A program made the translations under genes and the position numbers. Under the pieces are notes generated by a model. The model ran no database searches, had not been told where the DNA came from, and worked only from the letters and a program-made list of their open reading frames with translations. DNA of 64,000 nucleotides from Pseudomonas hamedanensis (lineage in GTDB: Bacteria; Pseudomonadota; Gammaproteobacteria; Pseudomonadales; Pseudomonadaceae): assembly GCF_014268595.2 (NCBI RefSeq), contig NZ_CP077091.1, positions 2,688,501 through 2,752,500 of the forward strand. Direction: 5' to 3'. The number at the start of each line of letters is the position of its first letter. The stretch's first letter is position 1. Shown here piece after piece: positions 1-7,511 of this stretch.

Positions 1-1032
1 GTTATCGACCTTGTCCCGGGAGGCCAAAGCCTTGACGTCTGCCACTGGTGCCAGCAGCTTGTCACGCAGTTGCTTCTCGAGCTTGGCGGCGACTTCCGGA
101 TTGTCAGCCAGGAACTTGGCCGAGTTGGCCTTGCCCTGACCGATCTTGGTGCCTTCGTAGGCATACCAGGCGCCGGACTTCTCGACGAAACCGTGCAGCA
201 CGCCCAGGTCGATCATCTCGCCATTGAGGTAGATGCCCTTGCCGTAAAGAATCTGGAACTCGGCCTGACGGAACGGCGAAGCGACCTTGTTCTTCACAAC
301 CTTGACGCGGGTTTCGCTGCCGACCACTTCGTCGCCTTCTTTCACCGCGCCGGTACGGCGGATATCGAGACGAACCGAGGCGTAGAACTTCAGCGCGTTA
401 CCACCGGTGGTGGTTTCCGGGCTGCCGAACATCACGCCGATCTTCATGCGGATCTGGTTGATGAAGATCACCAGGCAGTTGGCGTTCTTGATGTTACCGG
501 TGATTTTACGCAGCGCCTGAGACATCAGACGGGCTTGCAGGCCGACGTGCATGTCGCCCATTTCACCTTCGATTTCAGCCTTCGGCACCAGTGCCGCCAC
601 GGAGTCGACGATGATCACGTCAACAGCGTTGGAACGCACCAGCATGTCGGTGATTTCCAGCGCCTGTTCGCCGGTGTCCGGCTGGGATACCAGCAGGTCG
701 TCGACGTTAACGCCCAGTTTGCCGGCGTACTCAGGATCGAGGGCGTGTTCGGCATCGACGAATGCGCAGGTCGCGCCAGCTTTTTGCGCCTGGGCGATCA
801 CCGACAGCGTCAGTGTGGTTTTACCGGAAGATTCAGGACCGTAGATTTCAACAATACGGCCTTTTGGCAGGCCGCCGATGCCGAGTGCAATGTCCAGACC
901 CAGAGAGCCAGTGGAGATGGATGGGATCGCCTGACGGTCCTGATCGCCCATACGCATTACGGCACCCTTGCCGAATTGACGTTCGATCTGACCCAGGGCC
1001 GCAGCCAAGGCTTTCTTCTTGTTGTCGTCCAT
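1..1032 (-). CDS. recA: RecA recombinase (3' end outside window)
   Basis: ATP-dependent strand-exchange protein of homologous recombination and co-protease for LexA and S24-type phage repressors. The minus strand reads [20 protein letters not shown] from an ATG at 1032, with GAGGA six bases upstream. The Walker A motif GPESSGKTT lies near residue 70, and the L2-loop segment [14 protein letters not shown] is present. About 344 codons are inside the window; the family is about 350 residues, so only a few C-terminal residues are missing. RecA is encoded immediately beyond cinA from the tailocins, whose repressor has a RecA-responsive S24 domain. That is a functional link by known family behaviour, not by operon. 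Confidence 0.98.
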   Translation of the reverse strand, partial: MDDNKKKALAAALGQIERQFGKGAVMRMGDQDRQAIPSISTGSLGLDIALGIGGLPKGRIVEIYGPESSGKTTLTLSVIAQAQKAGATCAFVDAEHALDPEYAGKLGVNVDDLLVSQPDTGEQALEITDMLVRSNAVDVIIVDSVAALVPKAEIEGEMGDMHVGLQARLMSQALRKITGNIKNANCLVIFINQIRMKIGVMFGSPETTTGGNALKFYASVRLDIRRTGAVKEGDEVVGSETRVKVVKNKVASPFRQAEFQILYGKGIYLNGEMIDLGVLHGFVEKSGAWYAYEGTKIGQGKANSAKFLADNPEVAAKLEKQLRDKLLAPVADVKALASRDKVDN

Positions 1033-1072
1033 TAAAGTCCTCACGTAATCAATAAGGCCTGACGGCCAACAC

Positions 1073-1088
1073 CTGTATAAGTAGCCAG
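1073..1088 (-). promoter_or_regulatory. LexA-like SOS box upstream of recA
   Basis: On the minus strand this reads CTGGCTACTTATACAG, 41 bases ahead of the recA start. It matches the CTG-N10-CAG core of gamma-proteobacterial LexA boxes, with one departure from CTGT-N8-ACAG in the left arm. SOS control of recA is established in Pseudomonas; the site assignment is by pattern and position. Confidence 0.65.
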
Positions 1089-1115
1089 TATTATTCCACA
1101 GCGTTCGCGGATCGC

Positions 1116-1616
1116 CTACCCCTGATTTTCGATTTCTCGTGCCGCTAGTCGCACAAGCCCCTCTAGCGCGGCCTTCACCGTTTGTCGGCGGACTTCGTCG
1201 CGGTTGCCGGCAAAGTGCTGCACCTCGCTGGAAACCGCATCACCGACGCCCCAGGCCAGCCACACCGTGCCCACCGGCTTGTTCGGTGTGCCACCGTCAG
1301 GACCGGCGACTCCGCTGACCGCCACGGCAAACCGCGCCAGGCTTTTATCCTGGGCGCCGCGCACCATGGCTTCGACAACGTCCCGACTGACCGCGCCCAC
1401 CGTTTCGAACAACTCACCGGGCACATTCAGTTGCTGGGTTTTCTGCCGGTTCGAATAGGTGACATACCCTGCCTCGAACCACGCCGAACTGCCCGCAACC
1501 CGAGTGATCGCTTCGGCGATGCCGCCGCCGGTACACGACTCGGCGGTGGTCACGTGGGCATTGAGCACTTGCAGGTGTCGGCCAAGCTCGGCGGCCAGTT
1601 GGGTGATCTCTTTCAC
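1116..1616 (-). CDS. cinA: CinA C-terminal-domain protein (NMN amidohydrolase, PncC type)
   Basis: A 166-residue protein consisting only of the CinA C-terminal domain, which in this family deamidates nicotinamide mononucleotide in the pyridine nucleotide salvage cycle. The signature [14 protein letters not shown] is near residue 25, followed by GYVTYSN and [12 protein letters not shown] chose the GTG at 1616 because GGAG lies six bases upstream and the protein then begins [12 protein letters not shown] as in Pseudomonas relatives. An upstream ATG at 1688 would add 24 residues overlapping the end of the spanin gene and has no visible ribosome site. It lies 83 bases ahead of recA on the same strand. 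cinA marks one border of the mutS-cinA tailocin locus. Confidence 0.93.
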   Translation of the reverse strand: MKEITQLAAELGRHLQVLNAHVTTAESCTGGGIAEAITRVAGSSAWFEAGYVTYSNRQKTQQLNVPGELFETVGAVSRDVVEAMVRGAQDKSLARFAVAVSGVAGPDGGTPNKPVGTVWLAWGVGDAVSSEVQHFAGNRDEVRRQTVKAALEGLVRLAAREIENQG

Positions 1617-1684
1617 GGCGCACTCCGGATCGTGTGGAATGCGTATCACCGTACACGAGCCGCTCGCGCTTTCAATACACAAGA

Positions 1685-2203
1685 TCATTCAAGATGTTCG
1701 GGCTGCAACGCTCTGACATAGGCCTGACAAGCCTGCAAGGCAATCAATGCGCGGTCACCGGTGTCGGTGATGGCGATAATTCGTTGAGCATGCGCCGGGT
1801 CAAGTCGGGCGCGTACGGTTGCATGATCCACGCCGCCGGCGCCGGTGGCGGCAGGCACGTTGCAGCCTTGGGCAACGTCGCCGGCGTCGAGAAGGACTGA
1901 CAGCCGGACATCAGCAGTGGCAAGGCGATCGCGCAGGCGATCCTGATCACGTTGGGCATCGCTCAGCGCTCGGTAATGGGTTTGTTCACTGGCCGCGAGC
2001 CGTTGCTCCAGAGCCAGCCGTTTAACCTGCTCGGCCTGTTGTGCGCTCGCAGCGGCCTGCGTCAGTTGATTGAGCGTTTCGGCGTTTAACCGGGCCTGCT
2101 CGGCCAGTTGCCGGCCGTAGCGCCAGTCCTGAAACTGCCACGCTGCTGCGAACGCCCCGGCAGCCAGCAGCAACAGGCCGATCACCCGCCAGGAGCCGGA
2201 CAT
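1685..2203 (-). CDS. Rz-like inner-membrane spanin (i-spanin)
   Basis: A 172-residue lysis protein. Residues about 5-22 form one N-terminal membrane anchor (VIGLLLLAAGAFAAAW), followed by a long charged and glutamine-rich helical stretch (about 30-100), as in lambda Rz. Rz-type spanins act with an outer-membrane lipoprotein to fuse the two membranes after peptidoglycan is cut. The gene overlaps the end of the endolysin gene by 22 bases and carries the Rz1 frame inside it. It is the last gene of the tailocin unit. The sequence itself is not closely conserved between phages, so the call rests on anchor plus coiled region, the embedded Rz1, and gene order. Confidence 0.85.
   Translation of the reverse strand: MSGSWRVIGLLLLAAGAFAAAWQFQDWRYGRQLAEQARLNAETLNQLTQAAASAQQAEQVKRLALEQRLAASEQTHYRALSDAQRDQDRLRDRLATADVRLSVLLDAGDVAQGCNVPAATGAGGVDHATVRARLDPAHAQRIIAITDTGDRALIALQACQAYVRALQPEHLE
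1744..1959 (-). CDS. Rz1-like outer-membrane lipoprotein spanin, embedded in Rz
   Basis: A 71-residue frame lying wholly inside the Rz gene in another reading frame. It begins MPNVIRIACAIALPLLMSGC, a type II signal peptide with lipobox LMSGC and lipidated Cys20. The mature part is only 52 residues and proline-rich (LPPPAPAAW, LSPSPTP), exactly the profile of Rz1 o-spanins. The nested Rz/Rz1 layout is known from lambda-like phages. The predicted role is to meet Rz across the periplasm and disrupt the outer membrane so that tailocin particles are released. It is easily missed by gene callers because it is fully overlapped. Confidence 0.85.
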   Translation of the reverse strand: MPNVIRIACAIALPLLMSGCQSFSTPATLPKAATCLPPPAPAAWIMQPYAPDLTRRMLNELSPSPTPVTAH

Positions 2204-2748
2204 AGCACCGCCCTCGCCCGCGCCCAGATATCCAGACGATCCTGCAAGCCGTTCAACCCGCCGTTGATCCGGCGCGTAATGGTGTTGAACTGATCGGCGT
2301 CGGCCAGTTCATTCAGGCCCTTTTGCGCCCAGAACCACGCCGCCGATTCAGCGGCCCATTGCGGCTGCTCGAGCAATTCAGGCAACGACAACAAGCGTTC
2401 ATCGCCAAATAATCCGAGGCTGCACTGGCGATAATTGGCGCGACCGGTGATCTGAATCAGCCCGCGCCCCCGATATTTTTGTCCGTCGCCGTCTGCTTCC
2501 GGAGTATTGCCCAGACGCAGCGCCAGCGTGCCGGTGTCGTATTTGCTCAGGTACTGGTTGTTGCCCAGCTCCCGCACGTAACGCAATTGACCGGACTCGT
2601 GACCGACCTGTGCCAGGAACGCAGCAACACGTTTCGGCGTGTCGATGCGATGCCGGGCCATGGCGGAGTTGAGAGCCGAAACAAAAACGCCCGCTTGGGA
2701 GCGGGCGTTGGGCATGATGTCGATCAGGTGTTTTTCAGTGATTTGCAT
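2182..2748 (-). CDS. GH19-family endolysin (chitinase-like lysozyme)
   Basis: A 188-residue peptidoglycan hydrolase of the glycoside hydrolase 19 type. It shows AAFLAQVGHESG (putative catalytic Glu51), YLSKYDTGTLALRLGN, and YRGRGLIQITGRANY near residue 95, the substrate-groove motif of phage GH19 lysozymes. There is no signal peptide or signal-anchor segment, so export to the periplasm should depend on the holin encoded about 30 kb upstream in the same unit. It sits after the last fibre chaperone and overlaps the Rz gene. R-pyocin clusters also carry a GH19-like lytic enzyme at this position. Confidence 0.93.
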   Translation of the reverse strand: MQITEKHLIDIMPNARSQAGVFVSALNSAMARHRIDTPKRVAAFLAQVGHESGQLRYVRELGNNQYLSKYDTGTLALRLGNTPEADGDGQKYRGRGLIQITGRANYRQCSLGLFGDERLLSLPELLEQPQWAAESAAWFWAQKGLNELADADQFNTITRRINGGLNGLQDRLDIWARARAVLCPAPGG

Positions 2749-2784
2749 AATGCTTGATCCTCCCTGGATAGTGCCCCGATTGAA

Positions 2785-3039
2785 TCATGGCTGGCGGCTG
2801 ATGCGTGTCAGCCATTTATTTGCCAGAGTTTTCAGGCCCTTTTCAACCTGCGTGCCTTCGGGAGCTGCGAACACCCAACCGAGCGTTCCGAAGTGGGCTG
2901 TCCACTCAAGTTGTGGTGCTGGTGTGACCTCGCTGATATCGACCCAGAGAAGATCCGGGTGAAACATCTCGGCCATATTGCCGTCGGTAGTGAACAACTC
3001 GACCACGGTGTCACTGGAGATGCGTGCGTAAGTCTTCAT
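2785..3039 (-). CDS. Tail-fibre chaperone of cassette 5 (short)
   Basis: An 84-residue protein starting MKTYARISSDTVVELFTTDG; this opening resembles that of the cassette 3 chaperone (MAIYARVENGVVVEQIDTGE). It has a FHPDLLWVDIS segment typical of small phage tail assembly proteins. The start overlaps the stop of the preceding fibre gene (TGATG), implying translational coupling. It lacks the QALRDWP helical C-terminus of the chaperones in cassettes 3 and 4, so it is either a minimal version or a truncated one. The role as fibre-folding or trimerisation helper is inferred from position and partial similarity. Confidence 0.7.
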   Translation of the reverse strand: MKTYARISSDTVVELFTTDGNMAEMFHPDLLWVDISEVTPAPQLEWTAHFGTLGWVFAAPEGTQVEKGLKTLANKWLTRISRQP

Positions 3040-4199
3040 CAGGCGTACTCGTGGATGATGACGACGCCCGGGGCACCTGCGCCGCCGGGTCTGGCCGGTT
3101 GATTGAATGTGTTAGCGATTCCGCCCGCGCCTGAGCCAAACCCGGATCCCGGTGCAGCGAGACTCAACGCTACACTGTTGCCGTAACCGCCACTTCCAAG
3201 CGGTGAATTCGCACCATGGCCCGCCAGTGTCGAGCCGCTAAGGCAAATCCCGGGGCTACCTGCTGCTCCCGCAGTATTGATGATATTGCCGCCGCTTGAG
3301 ATCAGGCTGGGAAAGCCGCCCACGTACAAGCCGAATCCAGGGAGAACAAGCGCTTCGTTCCATGGAGACCCGCCACCCCCGGTGGCTGAAACCAGTGAAC
3401 CTATCGAACTGGTGCCGCCACTCCCTCCACCTGTACTGACCGAACCAGCCGCACCACGGGCCCCGACGGTAATGATCTGGCTTTGTCCGATCACACCAGC
3501 GGACAACCATGCTTGCGCATAACTACCAGAAGCGCCGCCGCCAGCCAAAGAGATCTGATTGGAATTCGTCGCGGCGATGCCCGAACTGCCGCCGCCTCCG
3601 CCGACGAGCGAGACCAACACATTCCTCATCCCCACTGTCGGCACATAAGTGCCCGACGCAGTAAACGTCTTCACCCCCAACAACCGACCGCTTGCCGCAT
3701 TACCGCCGCTCGCATACACCAGCACCCAACTGTCCAGCGCTGCGCTGTACACCACCGAACAGACGCTGCCGCCGACGATTTCGGCCGGGCGCAATGCGCT
3801 CAGTGCGAGGCTCACCAACGGCTTGGGCAGCAATCCATTCGGGGCGAAAGTGCTCGCTCCGGTGTTGGCATTTGCCGCGGTGAAGCGCAGTGCCAAGCCA
3901 TCCTTCAACACGCTGACCGCCGGGACGTAGTTGACCATGTAGAGGTTGGCCGCGCCGATGTCCGAGGCGTGCTTGTCTTCACCAGCCTGGCTGAGCTTTT
4001 TCACCGCCAGCAGCAGTTGGTTCACGTCCGTTTCGCTCGGTTCGAGCCCGGCGGAGTTGATGACATTCAACAACTCATCGGTAACGCCGTTGCCCCAGGC
4101 CGCAGGGATCAGCGAGCCAGGCAAACCTGCGATGGCGTCCTCATTGACAAATTTTCCATTTACCAGCCCTACGCTGGGAACGCTTTTTGGATAATCCAC
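3039..4199 (-). CDS. Tail fibre of cassette 5, glycine-rich receptor end
   Basis: A 386-residue fibre. Residues 1-75 are the anchor shared by all five cluster B fibres (MDYPKSVPSVGLVNGKF, then PGSLIPAAWGNGVTDELLNVI). From about residue 195 it changes to a glycine-rich domain with blocks such as LVGGGGGSSG, SLAGGGASGSY, VGARGAAGSVSTGGGSGG and ATGGGGSP, ending GAPGVVIIHEYA. Repeated Gly runs separated by hydrophobic strands recall the polyglycine-helix sandwich of T4-like gp38 adhesins; that structural comparison is inference. It probably determines which surface polysaccharide or protein the particle binds. It differs from the other four fibres after the anchor. Confidence 0.85.
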   Translation of the reverse strand: MDYPKSVPSVGLVNGKFVNEDAIAGLPGSLIPAAWGNGVTDELLNVINSAGLEPSETDVNQLLLAVKKLSQAGEDKHASDIGAANLYMVNYVPAVSVLKDGLALRFTAANANTGASTFAPNGLLPKPLVSLALSALRPAEIVGGSVCSVVYSAALDSWVLVYASGGNAASGRLLGVKTFTASGTYVPTVGMRNVLVSLVGGGGGSSGIAATNSNQISLAGGGASGSYAQAWLSAGVIGQSQIITVGARGAAGSVSTGGGSGGTSSIGSLVSATGGGGSPWNEALVLPGFGLYVGGFPSLISSGGNIINTAGAAGSPGICLSGSTLAGHGANSPLGSGGYGNSVALSLAAPGSGFGSGAGGIANTFNQPARPGGAGAPGVVIIHEYA

Positions 4200-4209
4200 G
4201 TTTAATTCC

Positions 4210-4638
4210 TTAGAAAGTCAGAGCGCCCAACCAATCGGGTTCTACCGGCCGCGAGCGCGCATCTGGAAACTCCGGGTGATCAGGCCAGTCGCGCAATGCC
4301 TGCCGATACGCCAGTAGCTGTTTGAATTCTTCAGCGCGCAGGGTCGTGCCCTCGCCGGTTTCCAATTCTTCGGCGTCACGCAAAACCAGCCATTGGGTGC
4401 TCTGAAGCATCTGGTTGCGCCAGGCACGCTCAATTGAGTCATGGCGTTGGGCAACCACTGGAACCCGCTTCGGACGGCCGTCAATATCAAGGGAAAGGAC
4501 CGTTCCTTCCGGAGCATTCGATACCAGCGCGCAGTACTCGCCTTCGCTGAGTACAAACGCATCGGCGGGAATATTCAGGCCGTGCAAATCAGAATGATAA
4601 AAACCGCTGGTAGTCGGGGAAAAATAATACATATTCAA
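4210..4638 (-). CDS. Tail-fibre assembly chaperone of cassette 4
   Basis: A 142-residue protein beginning MNMYYFSPTTSGFYHSDLHG, an N-terminus common in phage tail fibre assembly proteins. The C-terminal half is helical and ends QALRDWPDHPEFPD, matching the C-terminus of the cassette 3 chaperone (QALRDWPGSPNFPV). The start overlaps the fibre stop by four bases (ATGA). It is expected to help the adjacent fibre fold or trimerise. The specific pairing with its neighbour is inferred from gene order, as in other tailed phages where fibre and chaperone co-evolve. Confidence 0.8.
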   Translation of the reverse strand: MNMYYFSPTTSGFYHSDLHGLNIPADAFVLSEGEYCALVSNAPEGTVLSLDIDGRPKRVPVVAQRHDSIERAWRNQMLQSTQWLVLRDAEELETGEGTTLRAEEFKQLLAYRQALRDWPDHPEFPDARSRPVEPDWLGALTF

Positions 4639-5375
4639 TTCCCTATGCCGATAATGCGCGCAGAGATAGTGGAGTTGGAGTAATCAGGGCAGCGCACATT
4701 GATGCCTACCTGCCTGCTGACGGTCGAAACGGCATTCCATGTCAGGAAAGTTGCTGTCGACGTACCTTCATGAGTAGCCACGGCGACATACAATGCATTC
4801 GGGAATACCAGCGGCCATAAATTCAGCTCGCCATTATTGTTATTGCCGGTCTGACTGGCACTGCCGTTAACCCACTGGATGATGACTCCGCCCATCCATG
4901 AAGGGAAAACCACATAACCAGAAGTACCCAGTCGCACCATAAATCCAAGTTTGAGTTTTTTAGGGGTAACGATCGATGAATCCGCAGTGCCCGCATTGAC
5001 CTCGGCCTGAGAGGCAATTTTCGCCGTCCCCACGAACGCCTCTGTCGCTTGCTGAACCTTCCTGGCTATTGCTTGAAAAACCCGCAAGGGTGTCATCAGT
5101 TTCGCTGCGTTCGTACCAGCCTCAGCGTCTTCTTGAGCGGCCAGGCTTTCGTTTTGTTTCTTCAGGATTAACGCGTTGATCGCTGATCGAAGCTGCGTGT
5201 TATCGCCTTCGTCCGCCGCCACGCCTGAACTTTTGATAACTTCAAGAATTTCCTGCGTTACGCTGTTACCCCAACTTGCAGGGATCAGCGAACCGGGCGT
5301 GCCTGTGACGGGATCTTCATCGACAAATCTGCCATTTACCAAACCGGCACTTGGCAAACTTTTTGGGTAATCCAT
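4635..5375 (-). CDS. Tail fibre of cassette 4, gp53-like C-terminal domain
   Basis: A 246-residue fibre, the shortest of the five. It has the common anchor (MDYPKSLPSAGLVNGRF, PGSLIPASWGNSVTQEIL), then a short linker and a C-terminal receptor module beginning GTAKIASQAEVNAGTADSS and containing VTPKKLKLGF and GYVVFPSWMGGVIIQW. The same module ends the single fibre of cluster A (GTAKIATQAQTESGTDDKT, SYVVFPTWLGGLIIQWG). It resembles the phage gp53-like C-terminal fibre domain. Sharing one receptor module between a Mu-like and a P2-like particle in one locus suggests recombination between the two fibre genes. Confidence 0.85.
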   Translation of the reverse strand: MDYPKSLPSAGLVNGRFVDEDPVTGTPGSLIPASWGNSVTQEILEVIKSSGVAADEGDNTQLRSAINALILKKQNESLAAQEDAEAGTNAAKLMTPLRVFQAIARKVQQATEAFVGTAKIASQAEVNAGTADSSIVTPKKLKLGFMVRLGTSGYVVFPSWMGGVIIQWVNGSASQTGNNNNGELNLWPLVFPNALYVAVATHEGTSTATFLTWNAVSTVSRQVGINVRCPDYSNSTISARIIGIGN

Positions 5376-5411
5376 TTTCCATCTCCTTCGTTGAACTTAC
5401 TTCCCGCCGCA

Positions 5412-5879
5412 TCAGCCGTTAACGCTTGCAAGCCAAAGCGGTACTTTCGGCCTGGAACTCAATACTGGAAAGTTTGGCGAACCGGGCCAGTCGCGCAGCG
5501 CCTGGCGATATTCGAGCAGTTCCAGATAGTGCGCGGCCTGGAGGTGGGTGCCGCGCCCCAGCGCCTGCTCGTCACGATGGCGAGTGACCAGCCATTCGGT
5601 CGCTACAAGCGATGCCTGACGCCAGGCGCGAGCTGGTGTTGCCGATGCTGGTTCTGCACTGATGGATGTTTGGAGGAGCACTGAGTGTTGCGGGGCCGGC
5701 AATGGTTCGTCTGCGGTCGGTAGCGTGTCGAGCGGCGCGCCGACCTCGACCTCCTGGCCATCCGGCACCCGCACCATCGCCTCGACGAAAGACGGAGCAA
5801 ACAGCTGACCGATCTCGTACTCCCCAGTGTCGATCTGCTCGACGACCACGCCGTTCTCGACCCGTGCATAAATGGCCAT
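5412..5879 (-). CDS. Tail-fibre assembly chaperone of cassette 3
   Basis: A 155-residue protein. Residues 1-40 (MAIYARVENGVVVEQIDTGE, then FVEAMVRVPDG) form a small N-terminal domain like that of the cassette 5 chaperone. The C-terminal part (RQASLVATEWLVTRHRDEQA, YRQALRDWPGSPNFPV) resembles the cassette 4 chaperone, so the two domains appear to be reassorted between cassettes. The start overlaps the stop of the fibre gene by one base (TAATG). Predicted to assist folding of the glycine-rich fibre encoded just upstream. Confidence 0.8.
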   Translation of the reverse strand: MAIYARVENGVVVEQIDTGEYEIGQLFAPSFVEAMVRVPDGQEVEVGAPLDTLPTADEPLPAPQHSVLLQTSISAEPASATPARAWRQASLVATEWLVTRHRDEQALGRGTHLQAAHYLELLEYRQALRDWPGSPNFPVLSSRPKVPLWLASVNG

Positions 5880-6802
5880 TATTCGTACTCCCAGATTTCA
5901 CAGAAGGCGTTGCCGCCAGCGCCGCTCACTACCGAGGCCGAGGCGTTGACCGAGCAAGCACCACTGCCTCCAGAACCGCGGATTCCTGCGCTGCCAACGG
6001 TGTTCGAGCCCGTGAACGGACCGCCTCCATCAAATGCACTGGCGGCTCCGCAGCCGGAGAGCAAGCCCCAATTGGCGTTGCTCATGCCGAATCCACCCGA
6101 GACTCCCCGAGCACTGCAAAGATTGCCGCCAGACACGGTTCCTCCAACGCCACCCTGGATGAAGCCGGAAGATGTGCCCGTGACTACGAGCGCAAGCCTT
6201 TGTCCACCACCGCCGCCAGAGACGCTCATGTAAGGGCCGAAAGACGCACCTCCGCCCGACAGGCCTGTGGTGTTGCTGACGGCACCACCCGCCCCTAGAG
6301 AGATCGGCACCCCCGCGGACATTTGCGCCGTCACGTCATACAGGCTTTGCGCATAGCCCCCTGAGCCACCACCGCCGCCCAGGATCTGACTACCCGCCGG
6401 CACCGGCGTACAGCCGCCGCCAGAACCACCCGCGCCGACCAATCGCACGTGAATGCGTTTGGCTCTGGGATTTGGCATGTACAGCGTTATCCCGACCGCT
6501 TCAAATTGCCTGACCGCCAGCAGCCGCCCCACCGCATCAGTGATGCCGTAGCCAGCCAAGGTCGTCGGGGTGTTTTTCAGTTTGGTGAAATCGACCAAGG
6601 CACCGATCGCGTTGGCCAGTTGATCGGTTTTGCTTTCGTCAGGCGTCAACCCGGCTGCCTTGATCGCGTTGAGAATTTCCTGCGTGACGCTGTTGCCCCA
6701 CGCAGCGGGAATCAACGAACCCGGCGTTCCGGCGACGGGGTTTTCATCGACGAAGCCGCCGTTGACCAGCCCTACGCCGGGAATGTTTTTTGGATAGTCC
6801 AC
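5879..6802 (-). CDS. Tail fibre of cassette 3, glycine-rich receptor end
   Basis: About 307 residues. The homologous N-terminus (VDYPKNIPGVGLVNGGFVDE) fixes the start at a GTG at 6802, with AGGG seven bases upstream; another GTG at 6817 is in frame but lies outside the shared anchor. A TTLAGYGITDAVG motif near residue 85 is the phage-fibre repeat seen in many tail fibres. After about residue 120 the chain is glycine-rich (VGAGGSGGG, ILGGGGGSGGYAQ, SVSGGGGGQR, SGGFGMSNANWGLLSG), ending CEIWEYE. It resembles cassette 5 in style but not in detailed sequence. Polyglycine-sandwich adhesin is an inference. Confidence 0.85.
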   Translation of the reverse strand: MDYPKNIPGVGLVNGGFVDENPVAGTPGSLIPAAWGNSVTQEILNAIKAAGLTPDESKTDQLANAIGALVDFTKLKNTPTTLAGYGITDAVGRLLAVRQFEAVGITLYMPNPRAKRIHVRLVGAGGSGGGCTPVPAGSQILGGGGGSGGYAQSLYDVTAQMSAGVPISLGAGGAVSNTTGLSGGGASFGPYMSVSGGGGGQRLALVVTGTSSGFIQGGVGGTVSGGNLCSARGVSGGFGMSNANWGLLSGCGAASAFDGGGPFTGSNTVGSAGIRGSGGSGACSVNASASVVSGAGGNAFCEIWEYE

Positions 6803-6885
6803 ATCAGAACCCTGCACGTTTTACAGGCAGCCGAAGGCCAGCAGCACAAAGGCCACCTGTAAGGTTTTTATTGATGAGTCATACG

Positions 6886-7470
6886 TCAGACAGTGGGTGA
6901 GGCAACACTTTTTGCCGGTGCGGTGGGCCACTCAATGAGCGCCGGGTAACCGACCTGCTGTTCAATCCGGGCCAGGTTCAGTGCATAACGTTTCCACGCC
7001 TGCAACAAAGCCAGTTGATCGCCCGTCGCTTCTCCCAAGTCATAGGCGTACTGCAACGGCGCGACCCGAATGACCACCTCGCGCAGATGAGCGTCGCGAT
7101 CCACGTCGGCCTGCGCCGCCTGGCCTGCCCGCTCGGCTTCGATGTCGAGCACCCAGTCATCATCCTTCCAGAAGTAATAAGTGCTTGGGCGAACCTTGGC
7201 CGTAAGGTAATCGGGTAGCGGGCCCAGTTCGGTCCAATAAACATAGGTGCCGTTGTCTTTTCGATAGACGAACCGGTTTCGCAAGTCGATCAATTGCGAT
7301 GCCTTGCCGTCGCGCCAGACCCATACATAGCCCGGTTCGGCTTCAGGCAACAATTGCGTCAACTCAATCACGTTACCGGGAACCTGAACTCCTATTCCCG
7401 GCGTCACCGGCAATTCGATCGGGCCAGTGAGTACCTGGTTTGTTTCGTCCACGACGTAGTAATAAGTCAT
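6886..7470 (-). CDS. Tail-fibre assembly protein of cassette 2 (Caudo_TAP type)
   Basis: A 194-residue protein starting MTYYYVVDETNQVLTGPIEL. The C-terminal part carries the tail-assembly signature: a helical stretch with LLQAWKRYALNLARI followed by GYPALIEWPTAP. The same ending style (QSGYPYTVNWPVAP) occurs in the orphan chaperone at 33311-33733. A 41-base gap separates it from its fibre; the other four pairs overlap. Known members of this family (lambda Tfa, Mu gpU) promote fibre trimerisation and can be specific for the fibre end they serve. Confidence 0.85.
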   Translation of the reverse strand: MTYYYVVDETNQVLTGPIELPVTPGIGVQVPGNVIELTQLLPEAEPGYVWVWRDGKASQLIDLRNRFVYRKDNGTYVYWTELGPLPDYLTAKVRPSTYYFWKDDDWVLDIEAERAGQAAQADVDRDAHLREVVIRVAPLQYAYDLGEATGDQLALLQAWKRYALNLARIEQQVGYPALIEWPTAPAKSVASPTV

Positions 7471-7511
7471 TGTTCACTTCCTTTTGCTGTTGGGAGAAGC
7501 CGCAAACGGCG

